Assembly (NCBI RefSeq): GCF_000686045.1
Contig: NZ_JMLV01000001.1
Span: forward strand, 434,001-498,000
DNA from: Fodinicurvata fenggangensis DSM 21160
Lineage (GTDB): Bacteria; Pseudomonadota; Alphaproteobacteria; Kiloniellales; DSM-21159
DNA: 64,000 nt
Direction: 5' to 3'
Positions 18,401 to 28,879 of this stretch are shown in pieces. The notes under the pieces are model-generated. The model was not told where the DNA came from. It ran no database searches and saw only the letters and a program-made list of their open reading frames with translations. Every line of letters starts with the position of its first letter. Position 1 is the first letter of the stretch. Made by a program: the position numbers and the translations under genes.

Positions 18401-19507
18401 ATGACAATGCCCAACACTCAGCACATGAGCGAAACCTCCCAGCGCCCGCCTGTTACGCGAGTCGGTGTCATTGGCTGGTTGCGCGCCAATCTATTCAATA
18501 CCTGGTACAACTCGCTCCTGACGATTCTGATTCTTTGGCTGTTCTACAAGGCTATTCCTCCCTTCGTCGACTGGGCGATTCTCGATGCCGTGTGGGGAAA
18601 TGTGGAGTCCACGGTCTGCCGACAGACAGATGGAGCCTGTTGGGCCTTTCTGTATGAGAAGGCCAATCTGATACTCTTCGGCCTCTATCCATTCGAAGAG
18701 CAATGGCGTCCCACAATCGCCATGATCATCTTCGTATCCCTTGTGGCTCTCAGCTGCCATCCGAAAGCCTGGCGAAAGTCACTGATCTTCGCATGGGTGA
18801 TCGGAGTTCCGGCCATCGCCATTCTGATGTGGGGCGGTATTCTGGGCCTTAGCTATGTGCCCAATACTCGTTGGGGGGGGCTGCCCCTCACTCTGCTTCT
18901 TTCCGGACTTGGCCTGATGTTCGGCTTTCCGATTGGCGTCTTTCTGGCATTGGGCCGCCGCTCGAACATGCCGACGATACGAACGATCTGTATAACCTAT
19001 ATCGAATTGATTCGTGGGGTTCCTCTCATCACGATCCTCTTCATGGCATCGGTGATGTTTCCACTGTTCCTGCCCACGGGACTGACTATCGACAAGCTTT
19101 TGCGGGCTCAAATCGGCCTGATCATGTTCGCATCCGCCTATCTGGCCGAGGCCGTGCGTGGTGGCCTTCAGTCCCTGCCTAGCGGTCAGTATGAAGCAGC
19201 CGACAGCCTGGGGCTGAGTTACTGGAAGAAGATGCGGTTGATCATCTTGCCGCAGGCCCTGAGGATTTCAATCCCGGCACTTGTGAATAGTTTCATCAGC
19301 TTCTTTAAGGATACATCGCTGGTCATCATCATCGGCCTGTTCGACCTGATGGGTGCAACGAAGGCGGCCCTGACCGATGCGGCCTGGAGAGGTTTCTACA
19401 AGGAAGCCTACCTCTTCACGGCTATCATATACTTTGTCTTCTGCTTTTTCATGTCTAAGTATTCGCAGTACCTGGAACAGCGCTTGTATACTGGTACCCG
19501 GCGCTAG
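18401..19507 (+). CDS. aapM: General L-amino acid ABC transporter, permease
   Basis: A 368-residue inner-membrane subunit partnering AapQ. It has the signature [15 protein letters not shown] and the EAA loop [17 protein letters not shown]. The N-terminal hydrophobic region includes a periplasmic loop with two Cys ([10 protein letters not shown]). An in-frame ATG at 18407 or 18425 is possible, but the first ATG at 18401 is closest to aapQ. Order and spacing match the aapJQMP operons of rhizobia. Confidence 0.94.
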   Translation: MTMPNTQHMSETSQRPPVTRVGVIGWLRANLFNTWYNSLLTILILWLFYKAIPPFVDWAILDAVWGNVESTVCRQTDGACWAFLYEKANLILFGLYPFEEQWRPTIAMIIFVSLVALSCHPKAWRKSLIFAWVIGVPAIAILMWGGILGLSYVPNTRWGGLPLTLLLSGLGLMFGFPIGVFLALGRRSNMPTIRTICITYIELIRGVPLITILFMASVMFPLFLPTGLTIDKLLRAQIGLIMFASAYLAEAVRGGLQSLPSGQYEAADSLGLSYWKKMRLIILPQALRISIPALVNSFISFFKDTSLVIIIGLFDLMGATKAALTDAAWRGFYKEAYLFTAIIYFVFCFFMSKYSQYLEQRLYTGTRR

Positions 19508-19520
19508 GAGAAACGAAACC

Positions 19521-20294
<774 letters not shown>

Positions 20295-20551
20295 TCGAGG
20301 GGCGCAGTCCCTTCTTCCTCAAAACATACTCCAGTTTCTTGACTGCGAGTTCCTTCAATGCAGCCTCTCCACGCGAGGGCTGCCCCACGATCGAGACTTC
20401 TATCAGAGTCTCGGGGTCGACAGCGGACACCTTCACATAAGCGCCCACGCGTATGAATTCGATCAATGCTTTACGATTCGGCATACGAGCAGGATAGATA
20501 GCTGTTCATAAAATATGTCTTAACGCTGATAATACAGCTCACCAGAGACAG

Positions 20552-20582
20552 GAACGGCCCGGTTTATTCAACCGAGCCGTTC
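20552..20582. terminator. Hairpin between DUF6898 and livK
   Basis: Arms GAACGGCCCGGTT and AACCGAGCCGTTC around a five-base loop, placed 27 bases after the livK stop on the minus strand. There is no good T-run on either side, so it may act as an mRNA 3' stabiliser or a weak terminator for the liv operon. Confidence 0.55.
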
Positions 20583-20608
20583 ACTTTCATCCAGCGGAAG
20601 TGTTGTGA

Positions 20609-21721
20609 TTACATTTCGCTGTATTCACCGTCTTCCCAGATATACCAGACGTAGTTCGGATCGGCCGGATCGCCCTTCTCGTCGAAGGTAATCTCTCCAA
20701 TCACTGTGTCAAAGGTGTTGCCCTTGATGGCTTCCGACAGGGTCATTGTATCGAAGGAACCGGTCTCCTCCGCAGCCTGGGCCCAGACCTGGACCGCAGC
20801 ATAGGTGTAGAGGGTATAGCCTTCGGGCTCATAACCATCTTCACGGAAGTCCGCAACCAGTTCCTCTGCTTCCGGCAGCTTCCGCGGATCCGGTGCAAAG
20901 GTCATGATGGTGCCTTCACCGGCATCGCCGGTAATGTTCCAGTATTCCTCGGTCACGAGCGCGTCACCGGAAACGAGCTGTGGCTCATAGTTCTGCTGAC
21001 GCGCCTGGCGGATCATGAGGCCGGCTTCCGTGTGATACCCACCCACGTAGATGGCCTTGATACCTTCGGATTTCAGTTTCGAGACGAGTGCAGAATAGTC
21101 ACGTTCACCGGCCGTATAGGCTTCGTAAACGCCCTCTTCGACTCCCCGTTCGTTCAACTGAGCCTTTGTCTGGTCGGCCAGGCCTTTGCCGTAGGCGGTC
21201 TTGTCGTGAAGAATCGCAATTTCGCCGCTTTCATAATTCTCAGCCAGATACTTCCCGGCAACGATACCCTGGGCATCGTCGCGTCCGCATGTACGGAACA
21301 CGTTGTACCAGCCTTCTTCGAAGGGCTTGTCCGTAAAGTCCGGATTGGTCGAGGCCGGAGAAATCTGAAGAATATCGGATTCCATATAAACCGAAGAGGC
21401 TGGGATCGAGGATCCGGAACAGAAATGACCGGCAACGAACCGCACCCCCTCGCCCGCGAGTTTGTTCGCAGCAGCCACCGCCTGCTTCGGGTCACAAGCG
21501 TCGTCTTCGACCAGCCCGACAACCTCTTCACCATTCACGCCACCGTTGGCATTGAGATCTTCCACCGCCTTCTCAAGGCCGCGCTGCATCTGTTCGCCAA
21601 AGGACGCATACTGGCCTGTCAATGGGCCGACAGTCGCGATTTGCACTTCGGCCTGAGCTGCCGCAAGGGTGGCGCCGGAAAAAGCGACCGCCGCGGCAAC
21701 GGCTATAGAGAACTTATTCAT
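20609..21721 (-). CDS. livK: Branched-chain amino acid ABC transporter, binding protein
   Basis: A 370-residue family-5 (Leu/Ile/Val-binding) protein. The signal peptide is residues 1-24 (ATLAAAQA). The mature start VQIATVGPLTGQYASFGEQ, the LVEDDACDPKQA segment and FVAGHFCSGSSIPAS are diagnostic. It delivers branched-chain or related amino acids to LivHMGF. It is the last gene of the operon, 159 bases after the DUF6867 gene, and may also have its own promoter in that gap. Confidence 0.93.
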   Translation of the reverse strand: MNKFSIAVAAAVAFSGATLAAAQAEVQIATVGPLTGQYASFGEQMQRGLEKAVEDLNANGGVNGEEVVGLVEDDACDPKQAVAAANKLAGEGVRFVAGHFCSGSSIPASSVYMESDILQISPASTNPDFTDKPFEEGWYNVFRTCGRDDAQGIVAGKYLAENYESGEIAILHDKTAYGKGLADQTKAQLNERGVEEGVYEAYTAGERDYSALVSKLKSEGIKAIYVGGYHTEAGLMIRQARQQNYEPQLVSGDALVTEEYWNITGDAGEGTIMTFAPDPRKLPEAEELVADFREDGYEPEGYTLYTYAAVQVWAQAAEETGSFDTMTLSEAIKGNTFDTVIGEITFDEKGDPADPNYVWYIWEDGEYSEM

Positions 21722-21880
21722 TCCTTGTACTCCCTGTTAGATACCGGAAAGTCTTTTCCAAAGCTGCACCATCTTCCGGCGGCGGGGCTGATCCCCATGA
21801 TGCAGCTGTCACTTGAGCCCAGAATGGGGCTGCTTAGGGCACCGATGTTGTGTGGTGTGGATCTCTCCCACCTCTTAAAT

Positions 21881-22225
21881 TCAGCCCTCTTTCTCTCTCC
21901 AACTCAGTATGCCGGCTCTCTCATAGATCCAGGGATACTGATTGATCATCTTCCGAACCTGGGTCACGCGATAAGCGAACAGCATGATGCCGATCAGGAT
22001 CAGGGAATTCACAAGATATCCGACTGGGTGCAGCAGAACCCCTTCGAAAAGCGCATAGGTCAAGAAGCGGTCCGCAAACCCCAGCAAGAAACCATACGGC
22101 AGAGACTGCCACGACGGCAGCCAGTTATTCGCAAGCGCTTGCCCGGACAGATAGGACAACCCTCCAAAGAGGATCAGCGTCAATCCGACGAAGACGGCAG
22201 GCTCTGTTCCGAGAAATTCGTACAT
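21881..22225 (-). CDS. DUF6867-family membrane protein of the liv operon
   Basis: About 114 residues with three hydrophobic segments and a conserved C-terminal YRVTQVRKMINQYPWIYER-type tail ending in SWREKEG. I recognise this as the DUF6867 family, found inside liv operons of alphaproteobacteria. ATG at 22225 follows a strong GAGGAGAACTCG site, so the longer frame to 22240 is not used. It sits 11 bases after livF, so it is co-translated with the importer and is probably an accessory or assembly subunit, which is inference. Confidence 0.78.
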   Translation of the reverse strand: MYEFLGTEPAVFVGLTLILFGGLSYLSGQALANNWLPSWQSLPYGFLLGFADRFLTYALFEGVLLHPVGYLVNSLILIGIMLFAYRVTQVRKMINQYPWIYERAGILSWREKEG

Positions 22226-22236
22226 TCGAGTTCTCC

Positions 22237-22950
22237 TCAATGCCCGCCTTCGAGATAAGCTGAACGCACCTCTGGATTGACCAGAAGCTCCTGTCCGGTG
22301 CCACTCATGGTGATGTTGCCATTAACCATCACATACCCACGATGCGCCAGTTTGAGCGCATGAAAGGCATTCTGCTCGACCAGGAAGACGGTTACCTTGT
22401 CATCCTGGTTGATCTGCTTGATGACCTCGAAAATCTGCTTCACCACCATGGGGGCCAGCCCCAGGGAAGGCTCATCCAGCAGCAGCATGCGCGGTTCGCT
22501 CATCAGGGCGCGCCCGACGGCCAGCATCTGCTGTTCTCCACCGGACAAAGTGCCGCCACGCTGGTTCCGGCGCTCCTTTAGCCGCGGGAAGAGTTCGAAG
22601 ACGCGACTTATATTGCGTTCAAAGCGATCCTCGGTGTTGCGAATGGCACCCATCTGGAGATTCTCGTACACGGTCATGCGCGAGAAAATGCGGCGTCCCT
22701 CCGGGGATTGCGCAATACCCAGCTGCACAATTTCATGGGTCGGCATCTTCGTGATGTCCCTGCCTTCGAAGAGAACCTTTCCCCAACGCGCACGCGGTGA
22801 TCCGCAGATGGTCATCAGCAGTGTCGATTTGCCCGCACCGTTCGAGCCAATCAGCGTGCTGATCTCGCCTGTCTCAACCTCCAGACTGACTCCTTTCAGG
22901 GCTTCGATTGCGCCGTAGAAGGTGTGAACGCCTGAAATGTTCAGCATCAA
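22237..22950 (-). CDS. livF: Branched-chain amino acid ABC transporter, ATPase LivF
   Basis: A 237-residue ATPase: Walker A GSNGAGKST, signature LSGGEQQMLAVGRAL, Walker B MLLLDEPSLGLAP and H-loop LVEQNAF. The EQQML and EPSLGLAP forms separate LivF from LivG. The start overlaps the livG stop by four bases. Confidence 0.94.
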   Translation of the reverse strand: MMLNISGVHTFYGAIEALKGVSLEVETGEISTLIGSNGAGKSTLLMTICGSPRARWGKVLFEGRDITKMPTHEIVQLGIAQSPEGRRIFSRMTVYENLQMGAIRNTEDRFERNISRVFELFPRLKERRNQRGGTLSGGEQQMLAVGRALMSEPRMLLLDEPSLGLAPMVVKQIFEVIKQINQDDKVTVFLVEQNAFHALKLAHRGYVMVNGNITMSGTGQELLVNPEVRSAYLEGGH

Positions 22951-23813
22951 TTCTCCTCCTTCGCGGCTGCCTCAACATCCTGCTTGATGACATCGGGCAA
23001 TTCCTCGGTGTCCTCCTCACCCAGGTAGGCCTTGATGACTTCGGGATCGTTGCGCACGGCTTCCGGCTCGCCATCTGCAATCTTTCGGCCGTAATCCAGT
23101 ACAACGACATGATCCGATATGCGCATGACCACGCTCATGTCGTGCTCGATCAACAGGATCCCGATACCAATCTCCTCTCGGATATCGAGCAGCAGGTCAT
23201 TCAAGGCCGCGGATTCCCGTGGGTTCAGTCCGGCGGCAGGTTCATCCAGGCAAAGAAGCGCCGGTTCCGTACACATCGCACGCGCGATTTCCAGCCGGCG
23301 CTGATCTCCATACGGAAGGTTGCCAGCCTCAAAATCCGCCCTGGCTGTCAGGTTGATCCGGTCCAACCAGAAGCGGGCCAGATCGACTGCAGATTGCTCC
23401 ACATGCTTGTAGGCCGGTAGACCCAGCAGGCCTGCAAGCGTGAAGGCTGACGCCCTTTGCAGTTTGTTGTGCTGTGCAACCAACAGGTTTTCCAGAACCG
23501 TCATTCGGGAGAAAAGCCGGATGTTCTGGAAGGTCCGCGCGACCCGGGCATGCTTGGTAATATCATGGCCAGGCATGCGCTCCAGTAGATAGTCCTCGTT
23601 GTCGCGTGTCAGCTTGAGACAGCCAACCGTAGGCTTATAGAAACCCGTCAGGCAGTTGAACAGCGTTGTTTTCCCCGCCCCGTTTGGGCCGATGATGGCT
23701 GTGATTTCGCGATTGTTGGCAGCAAAGGAGACATCATCGATGGCTACAAGACCGCCGAAGCGCATGGTGAGATGCTGAACCTCGAGCAGAGGCGTTTTCT
23801 GCAGTGCACTCAT
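22947..23813 (-). CDS. livG: Branched-chain amino acid ABC transporter, ATPase LivG
   Basis: A 288-residue ATPase: Walker [10 protein letters not shown], the GYxxP-less LivG loop [13 protein letters not shown], signature [15 protein letters not shown] and Walker [14 protein letters not shown] with the LivG-specific NPRES continuation. A C-terminal acidic/Lys tail of about 25 residues follows the LivG core. It overlaps livM and livF by four bases each. Confidence 0.94.
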   Translation of the reverse strand: MSALQKTPLLEVQHLTMRFGGLVAIDDVSFAANNREITAIIGPNGAGKTTLFNCLTGFYKPTVGCLKLTRDNEDYLLERMPGHDITKHARVARTFQNIRLFSRMTVLENLLVAQHNKLQRASAFTLAGLLGLPAYKHVEQSAVDLARFWLDRINLTARADFEAGNLPYGDQRRLEIARAMCTEPALLCLDEPAAGLNPRESAALNDLLLDIREEIGIGILLIEHDMSVVMRISDHVVVLDYGRKIADGEPEAVRNDPEVIKAYLGEEDTEELPDVIKQDVEAAAKEEN

Positions 23814-25321
23814 CGTGTCGCCTCCGCCGCTTTCTGCTCCGCTTCAATCCTGTCCGCACCGGGGCCTTTCCTGCCGTGAAGCAGGATGGAGGGGTCACGA
23901 TGCGCCAGAAGTCCACGTGGGCGCCACAGCATGATCAGGACCATGCCGGCACCAAATGCCAGCATGCGGTACTGCTCAAGTTCGCGGAAAACCTCGGGCA
24001 ATCCGATGAGGAGAATCGTGGCTATGACCACACCCAACTGGCTGCCCATTCCCCCCAGGACCACGATTGCCAGGATGATGGCGGATTCCAGGAAAGTGAA
24101 GCTTTCGGGACTGATAAAGCCCTGGCGTGTGGCAAAGAACGATCCTGCAAAGCCGCCGAAGGCCGCGGATATCGTGAAGGCGGCAAGCTTGATGTTGGTT
24201 CGATTGATGCCCAGTGACTGACTGGCGATATCGTCCTCGCGCAAGGCCTCCCAGGCCCGGCCCAGGGGCAGCTTTCTCAGCCGCAGGGATACCATGTTGA
24301 CAAGCAATGCAAGCGCCAGAATGAGGAAATAAAGGAAGATCAGACGGTGCATGGGATCAAAGTCGATGCCAAAAAGCTCGGCGAAGGTGATCCCGTCCCG
24401 AGAGGCGGGCAGGAATTCTGCAATGCCAAAGAAACTTGGGCGCGGAATGCCGCCAATACCATCGGGACCACCCGTGAACTGGTACCAGTTCAGCAGGATG
24501 ATTCGAACGATCTCGCCAAACCCCAGAGTGACGATGGCGAAGTAATCTCCGCGCAGACGCAGAACCGGGAAACCCAGCAGGTATCCTCCGAGCGCGGCCA
24601 GGACACCTGCCAGGGGCAGGCAAACCCAGAAGCTGAGATCGAAGGACACGGCCAGCAACGCATAGGAATAGGCGCCTATGGCATAGAAAGCCACGTATCC
24701 CAGATCCAGCAAACCAGCCAGGCCGACAATGATGTTCAGGCCCCAACCCAGCATGATGTACATCAGAAGCAGCGTCGCAATATCGATGTACTGCCTGTCC
24801 ATGAAGGGCAGAAACGGCAGGATGATGGCGAAAACCACCAGAATGGGACCGATGAAGCGTGAAAGCTCCTGGAAACGAGCAGCTGCCCTGTCCATGGCGC
24901 GATCTCGCTCGCGCATGTCGATTCCGGGGCGATGCCGGATCAGGGTAACGACCGCCATGAGGGCAATGAGCAACCCGCCCACCATGCACATGGTTTCCAG
25001 AAACAGGCTCGGAAACGGCAGGACAAAAGACAGGCCAAAGGCGGCAAGGCTGGCAATCAGCACGAACGAAGCGCGCCGATAACGCAACATGATGTAGCCG
25101 AAGCGCCCGAGCGTCAGCATCACGATCGCATAGACCACATCCGTGAAGCGCGGAATTATGATCAGCTCGCCGCCACGGTCGGCTGTCTGCATACCGACCA
25201 GGACAAAGGTCAGGCCAAAGGCCACCAAGGCCGTGAAGAACAGCTCACGGCCGATTGCCTGCCAATCGAGGGCTGGTCGGCCATTTTCTTCCGAAGAGGA
25301 AACTTGAGTTTCTACAGCCAT
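23810..25321 (-). CDS. livM: Branched-chain amino acid ABC transporter, permease LivM
   Basis: A 503-residue permease, longer than enteric LivM because of an N-terminal region of about 170 residues with four extra hydrophobic segments. The core has [14 protein letters not shown], the coupling segment [20 protein letters not shown] and the GGMGSQLG loop. The last 25 residues are polar and charged. It forms the channel with LivH. Confidence 0.93.
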   Translation of the reverse strand: MAVETQVSSSEENGRPALDWQAIGRELFFTALVAFGLTFVLVGMQTADRGGELIIIPRFTDVVYAIVMLTLGRFGYIMLRYRRASFVLIASLAAFGLSFVLPFPSLFLETMCMVGGLLIALMAVVTLIRHRPGIDMRERDRAMDRAAARFQELSRFIGPILVVFAIILPFLPFMDRQYIDIATLLLMYIMLGWGLNIIVGLAGLLDLGYVAFYAIGAYSYALLAVSFDLSFWVCLPLAGVLAALGGYLLGFPVLRLRGDYFAIVTLGFGEIVRIILLNWYQFTGGPDGIGGIPRPSFFGIAEFLPASRDGITFAELFGIDFDPMHRLIFLYFLILALALLVNMVSLRLRKLPLGRAWEALREDDIASQSLGINRTNIKLAAFTISAAFGGFAGSFFATRQGFISPESFTFLESAIILAIVVLGGMGSQLGVVIATILLIGLPEVFRELEQYRMLAFGAGMVLIMLWRPRGLLAHRDPSILLHGRKGPGADRIEAEQKAAEATR

Positions 25322-25324
25322 GGA

Positions 25325-26245
25325 TCAGACCTTCTCGATTTCGGGTTTTCCAAGGAAACCGCTGGGCCTGAATATCAGCACCAGAATGAGGATCGAGAAG
25401 GCGGCAACATCCTTGTACTCGACAGAGAAATAGGCTGACCAAAGCGCCTCGATCAGGCCGATGGCAAGTCCGCCAAGCATGGCCCCGGCGATCGATCCGA
25501 TACCGCCAAGCACGGCTGCGGTGAAGGCCTTCAGTCCGGCAAGAAACCCTATGTAGAAATCGATGACGCCGTAGTAGAGCGTAACCATCACGCCGGCAAC
25601 CGCCGCCAGGGCCGCCCCCATGACAAACGCCAGTGAGATGGTGCGATCGACATTCACACCCACAAGGGCTGCCATCAGCTTGTCCTGTTCGCAGGCACGC
25701 TGCATACGGCCTAAAGCCGTTTTCGTGATGAGCAAGGTGAACGCGGCCATCAGGACCACGGTCAGCAGGATAATAATGATCTGCATATAGCTCATGCCAA
25801 CGGTGAACCCACCTACTCCACCGTCCATGAGTTGCAGGCCTCCACTTATCATCGGCTGCATGGGCTTCACGCGCGCGCCTTGAAGCAGCTGCACGTAGTT
25901 TTGCAGGAAGATGGACATGCCCAATGCGGAAATAAGAGGAGCCAGGCGTTGGGACCCACGCAGCGGCCGGTAGGCAATCCGCTCCACCGTCCAGCCATAG
26001 ACGGAGGTAAACACAATTGCCATCACCAGGACCAACAGCAGGGCCAGGGGAATCCACGTGATCCCCAGGATGGCCATGACGATGAAGCCGATGATCCCGA
26101 CAAAGGCACCGATCATGTAGATATCGCCATGGGCGAAATTGATCATGCCGATGATGCCATAGACCATCGTATAGCCGATTGCGATCAAGCCGTAGATCGA
26201 CCCGAGCGTCAGCCCGTTGATCAACTGCTGTACGAAATATTCCAT
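25325..26245 (-). CDS. livH: Branched-chain amino acid ABC transporter, permease LivH
   Basis: A 306-residue permease. The N-terminal LINGLTLGSIYGLIAIGYT and INFAHGDIYMIG are the LivH signature; the coupling loop is GRMQRACEQDKLMAALVGVN. ATG at 26245 gives the family start and has GGGGG ten bases upstream; the frame also allows ATG at 26272. It is first in the liv operon, so the promoter lies in the AT-rich interval upstream. Confidence 0.94.
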   Translation of the reverse strand: MEYFVQQLINGLTLGSIYGLIAIGYTMVYGIIGMINFAHGDIYMIGAFVGIIGFIVMAILGITWIPLALLLVLVMAIVFTSVYGWTVERIAYRPLRGSQRLAPLISALGMSIFLQNYVQLLQGARVKPMQPMISGGLQLMDGGVGGFTVGMSYMQIIIILLTVVLMAAFTLLITKTALGRMQRACEQDKLMAALVGVNVDRTISLAFVMGAALAAVAGVMVTLYYGVIDFYIGFLAGLKAFTAAVLGGIGSIAGAMLGGLAIGLIEALWSAYFSVEYKDVAAFSILILVLIFRPSGFLGKPEIEKV

Positions 26246-26740
26246 GTTATATCTGCCCCCTGCCCTCACCATTCTTATGAGGTGAGTCTTTTTTTATGAG
26301 GTCTTGCTTACCCTGAAGTAGGAAAAGCCGATTTTTCAGCCTGATGCAAGAAAAAAAACTGCGAAAAAAGTGGATAACAGGATGATTAGCGGAGAATACC
26401 AAAACTGGTAGTTATAAGACCTTTATTTCGATTTTTGCATAGATTGCACCTCGGTCTCTCAGATGCCGCGTCCTGATGGTAGCGGGATTCGCAAAAGTAG
26501 CATATATAAAATATTTGATAATAAATATTCCAGATTTGCCCTTAAGCATATGAGTTCAAATGGATTTTATATACTCAATTCAACAAACGGACTTTTTGCT
26601 CTGATTATTCGAAACAGCACTCAACAAGCGCATTAACCGGATGGGGTTGAACATATCTGCCGATCAGAGGTGGGGCTTTCGATCCCCATTCTTCCGGGAT
26701 ATGTTACGGCCCGAACCTGCAGTATCAGCTGGAGTAGACG
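26246..26740. other. AT-rich divergent promoter region between livH and gcdH
   Basis: Nearly 500 bases, clearly more AT-rich than the rest, with A-tracts near 26347 and a stretch rich in TATAAA/ATATTT at 26500-26575. No ORF here is convincing. It must carry promoters in both directions. A structured inverted repeat lies near its gcdH end. Confidence 0.6.
26650..26705 (+). promoter_or_regulatory. Nested inverted repeat in the gcdH leader
   Basis: Outer arms AACATATC (26650-26657) and GATATGTT (26698-26705) are perfect complements. Inside them TGGGG/CCCCA pair around CTTTCGAT. It ends 36 bases before the gcdH ATG. It could be an operator or a leader RNA structure; no known class is recognised. 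Confidence 0.45.
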
Positions 26741-27964
26741 ATGAGCACAGCACAGGATGCCCCCTCGGGCACCAAACCTTCCAACGACAAGGTCCGTTTC
26801 GTTTGGGAGGATCCATTCCTTTTGAATGAGCAGCTCACTGAAGATGAGCGCATGGTACACGATGCGGCACGGCAATACTGCCGCGACAACCTCATGCCGC
26901 GCGTACTCGAGGCAAATCGCAACGAGAACTTCGACCGCGAGATCATGAAGGAAATGGGTGAATTGGGCTTCCTTGGGGCCACCTTGCCCGAGGAATACGG
27001 CTGTGCCGGTGTCAATTATGTCTGCTATGGCTTGATCGCCCGTGAGGTTGAGCGTGTGGACAGCGGTTTTCGTTCCGCCATGTCCGTACAGTCATCCCTG
27101 GTCATGCACCCCATCAACGCCTACGGAAGCGAAGAGCAGAAGAAGAAGTTCTTGCCCAAACTTGCCACTGGTGAATGGGTCGGCTGCTTCGGTCTGACCG
27201 AGCCGGATGCCGGCTCGGATCCTGCTTCGATGCGTACCGTGGCGCGGAAGGTCGATGGCGGCTATCAGCTGAAAGGCAGTAAGACCTGGATTACGAACTC
27301 ACCTATTGCCGATGTCTTTGTCGTCTGGGCCAAGAGCGATCCTGACGACAAGATCAGGGGGTTCATCCTGGAAAAGGGAATGAAGGGTCTGTCCGCCCCC
27401 AAGATTGAGGGAAAATTCAGCCTCAGGGCCTCGATCACGGGCGAAATCGTCATGGAGGATGTCTTCGTTCCCGAAGAAAACCTCCTGCCGAATGTAAGCG
27501 GGCTCAAGGGGCCCTTCGGATGCCTCAACCGGGCGCGCTATGGCATTGCCTGGGGCGCCATGGGCGCTGCCGAATTCTGCTGGCATGCCGCGCGTGACTA
27601 CACCCTGGAACGCAAGATGTTCAACAAACCTCTTGCCGCCACTCAGTTGATCCAGAAGAAGCTGGCAGACATGCAGACGGAAATAGCTCTGGGCTTGCAG
27701 TCGGCCCTGCGTGTTGGTCGCCTGATCGATGAGGGCAAGCTGATGCCCGAAGCCATTTCGCTCATCAAGCGGAACTCCTGCGGCAAGGCCCTGGACATTG
27801 CGCGCATGTCGCGCGACATGCACGGCGGTAATGGTGTTTCAGACGAGTATCACGTCATACGCCACGTCATGAATCTCGAGGCCGTGAACACCTACGAAGG
27901 CACGCATGATATTCACGCCCTGATACTCGGCCGTGCACAGACCGGCCTTCAGGCCTTTGGATGA
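26741..27964 (+). CDS. gcdH: Glutaryl-CoA dehydrogenase
   Basis: A 407-residue acyl-CoA dehydrogenase that oxidises and decarboxylates glutaryl-CoA to crotonyl-CoA in lysine and tryptophan breakdown. The FAD-region [14 protein letters not shown] and WITNSP are present. The catalytic Glu (about 386) lies in [18 protein letters not shown], whose [12 protein letters not shown] form is specific for GcdH, as is the Arg-containing substrate region. The stop overlaps the next ATG (ATGA), so the DUF815 gene is translationally coupled. Confidence 0.95.
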   Translation: MSTAQDAPSGTKPSNDKVRFVWEDPFLLNEQLTEDERMVHDAARQYCRDNLMPRVLEANRNENFDREIMKEMGELGFLGATLPEEYGCAGVNYVCYGLIAREVERVDSGFRSAMSVQSSLVMHPINAYGSEEQKKKFLPKLATGEWVGCFGLTEPDAGSDPASMRTVARKVDGGYQLKGSKTWITNSPIADVFVVWAKSDPDDKIRGFILEKGMKGLSAPKIEGKFSLRASITGEIVMEDVFVPEENLLPNVSGLKGPFGCLNRARYGIAWGAMGAAEFCWHAARDYTLERKMFNKPLAATQLIQKKLADMQTEIALGLQSALRVGRLIDEGKLMPEAISLIKRNSCGKALDIARMSRDMHGGNGVSDEYHVIRHVMNLEAVNTYEGTHDIHALILGRAQTGLQAFG

Positions 27965-28878
27965 AGCCGGGGCAGCACGCAGGTATGAACGTCTCGTCAC
28001 CCGAAACCGAGCAAGGCGCCGCATTGACAGAGCAACTGCAACGGATTGCGGACGCCCTTGAGCGATTGGCTCCTGCAAGGGACAGTGTCCTGGATGTCGA
28101 CTCTGCCGATGCTTTCGTCTGGATGCCGGACAGCAGAACCCTCCAAGCGGTCGAAAAGGTCAATCGCGTCGAGTTGGATCTTCTGGAAGGTATAGAACAA
28201 CAGAAGGCCAGCCTGCTCGACAATACACGGCGTTTCGCCAAGGGGCTGCCCGCCAACAATGCGCTGCTCTGGGGTGCACGGGGCACCGGGAAATCTTCCC
28301 TGACCAAGGCGGTCCATGAAAAGATCAACCGGGAAGCCGACGGCGAAGGCTTCGACAAGCTGGCCCTTGTCGAAATTCACCGAGAGGATATTCCCAGCCT
28401 GCCCGGCTTGCTTGCCCTGCTGCGAAACCAGGACAGGCGGTTCCTCCTGTTCTGTGACGACCTGTCGTTCGAACAGGAAGACACAAGCTACAAGTCGCTG
28501 AAGGCTGTCCTTGAAGGCGGCATCGAGGGGCGACCCGAGAATGTGCTGTTCTACGCAACCTCGAATCGGCGTCACATCCTTTCCAGGGACATGATCGAGA
28601 ACGAGCGCTCGACTTCCATCATGCCCTCCGAGGCCGTTGAAGAGAAAGTCAGCCTGTCGGACCGCTTTGGCTTGTGGCTGGGCTTCCACAACTGTGATCA
28701 GGAAACCTACCTGGCTATGGTGCGTGGTTATGCCCGACACTTTGGTCTGGAGGTTGAGGATGAGGATCTCAAGCAGCAAGCCGTGGAGTGGTCCGTGACG
28801 CGTGGTGCGAGATCCGGACGTGTCGCCTGGCAGTTCACACAGGAACTTGCGGGCCGCCTTGGTCAACGCTTGAGCTGA
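27961..28878 (+). CDS. DUF815-family AAA+ ATPase
   Basis: A 305-residue cytoplasmic ATPase. Walker A is GARGTGKSS (about residue 100), Walker B is [10 protein letters not shown], and sensor-like YATSNRRHI follows. The helical N-terminus ([14 protein letters not shown]) and C-terminal arginine-rich [11 protein letters not shown] segment fit DUF815 proteins, whose function is not established. They are commonly found near Tat, Pcm or SurE genes in alphaproteobacteria, as here on the opposite strand. It is convergent with the M23 gene, two bases apart. Confidence 0.85.
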   Translation: MKPGQHAGMNVSSPETEQGAALTEQLQRIADALERLAPARDSVLDVDSADAFVWMPDSRTLQAVEKVNRVELDLLEGIEQQKASLLDNTRRFAKGLPANNALLWGARGTGKSSLTKAVHEKINREADGEGFDKLALVEIHREDIPSLPGLLALLRNQDRRFLLFCDDLSFEQEDTSYKSLKAVLEGGIEGRPENVLFYATSNRRHILSRDMIENERSTSIMPSEAVEEKVSLSDRFGLWLGFHNCDQETYLAMVRGYARHFGLEVEDEDLKQQAVEWSVTRGARSGRVAWQFTQELAGRLGQRLS

Positions 28879-28879
28879 A

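Noticed and set aside
21032-22258. Long plus-strand ORF (408 codons) across livK and DUF6867
   Set aside because: It is antisense to two well-supported genes and its translation has no recognisable fold.
26273-26740. AT-rich region as a genomic-island or IS boundary
   Set aside because: No direct repeats, integrase, transposase or tRNA end; it is better explained as a divergent promoter.
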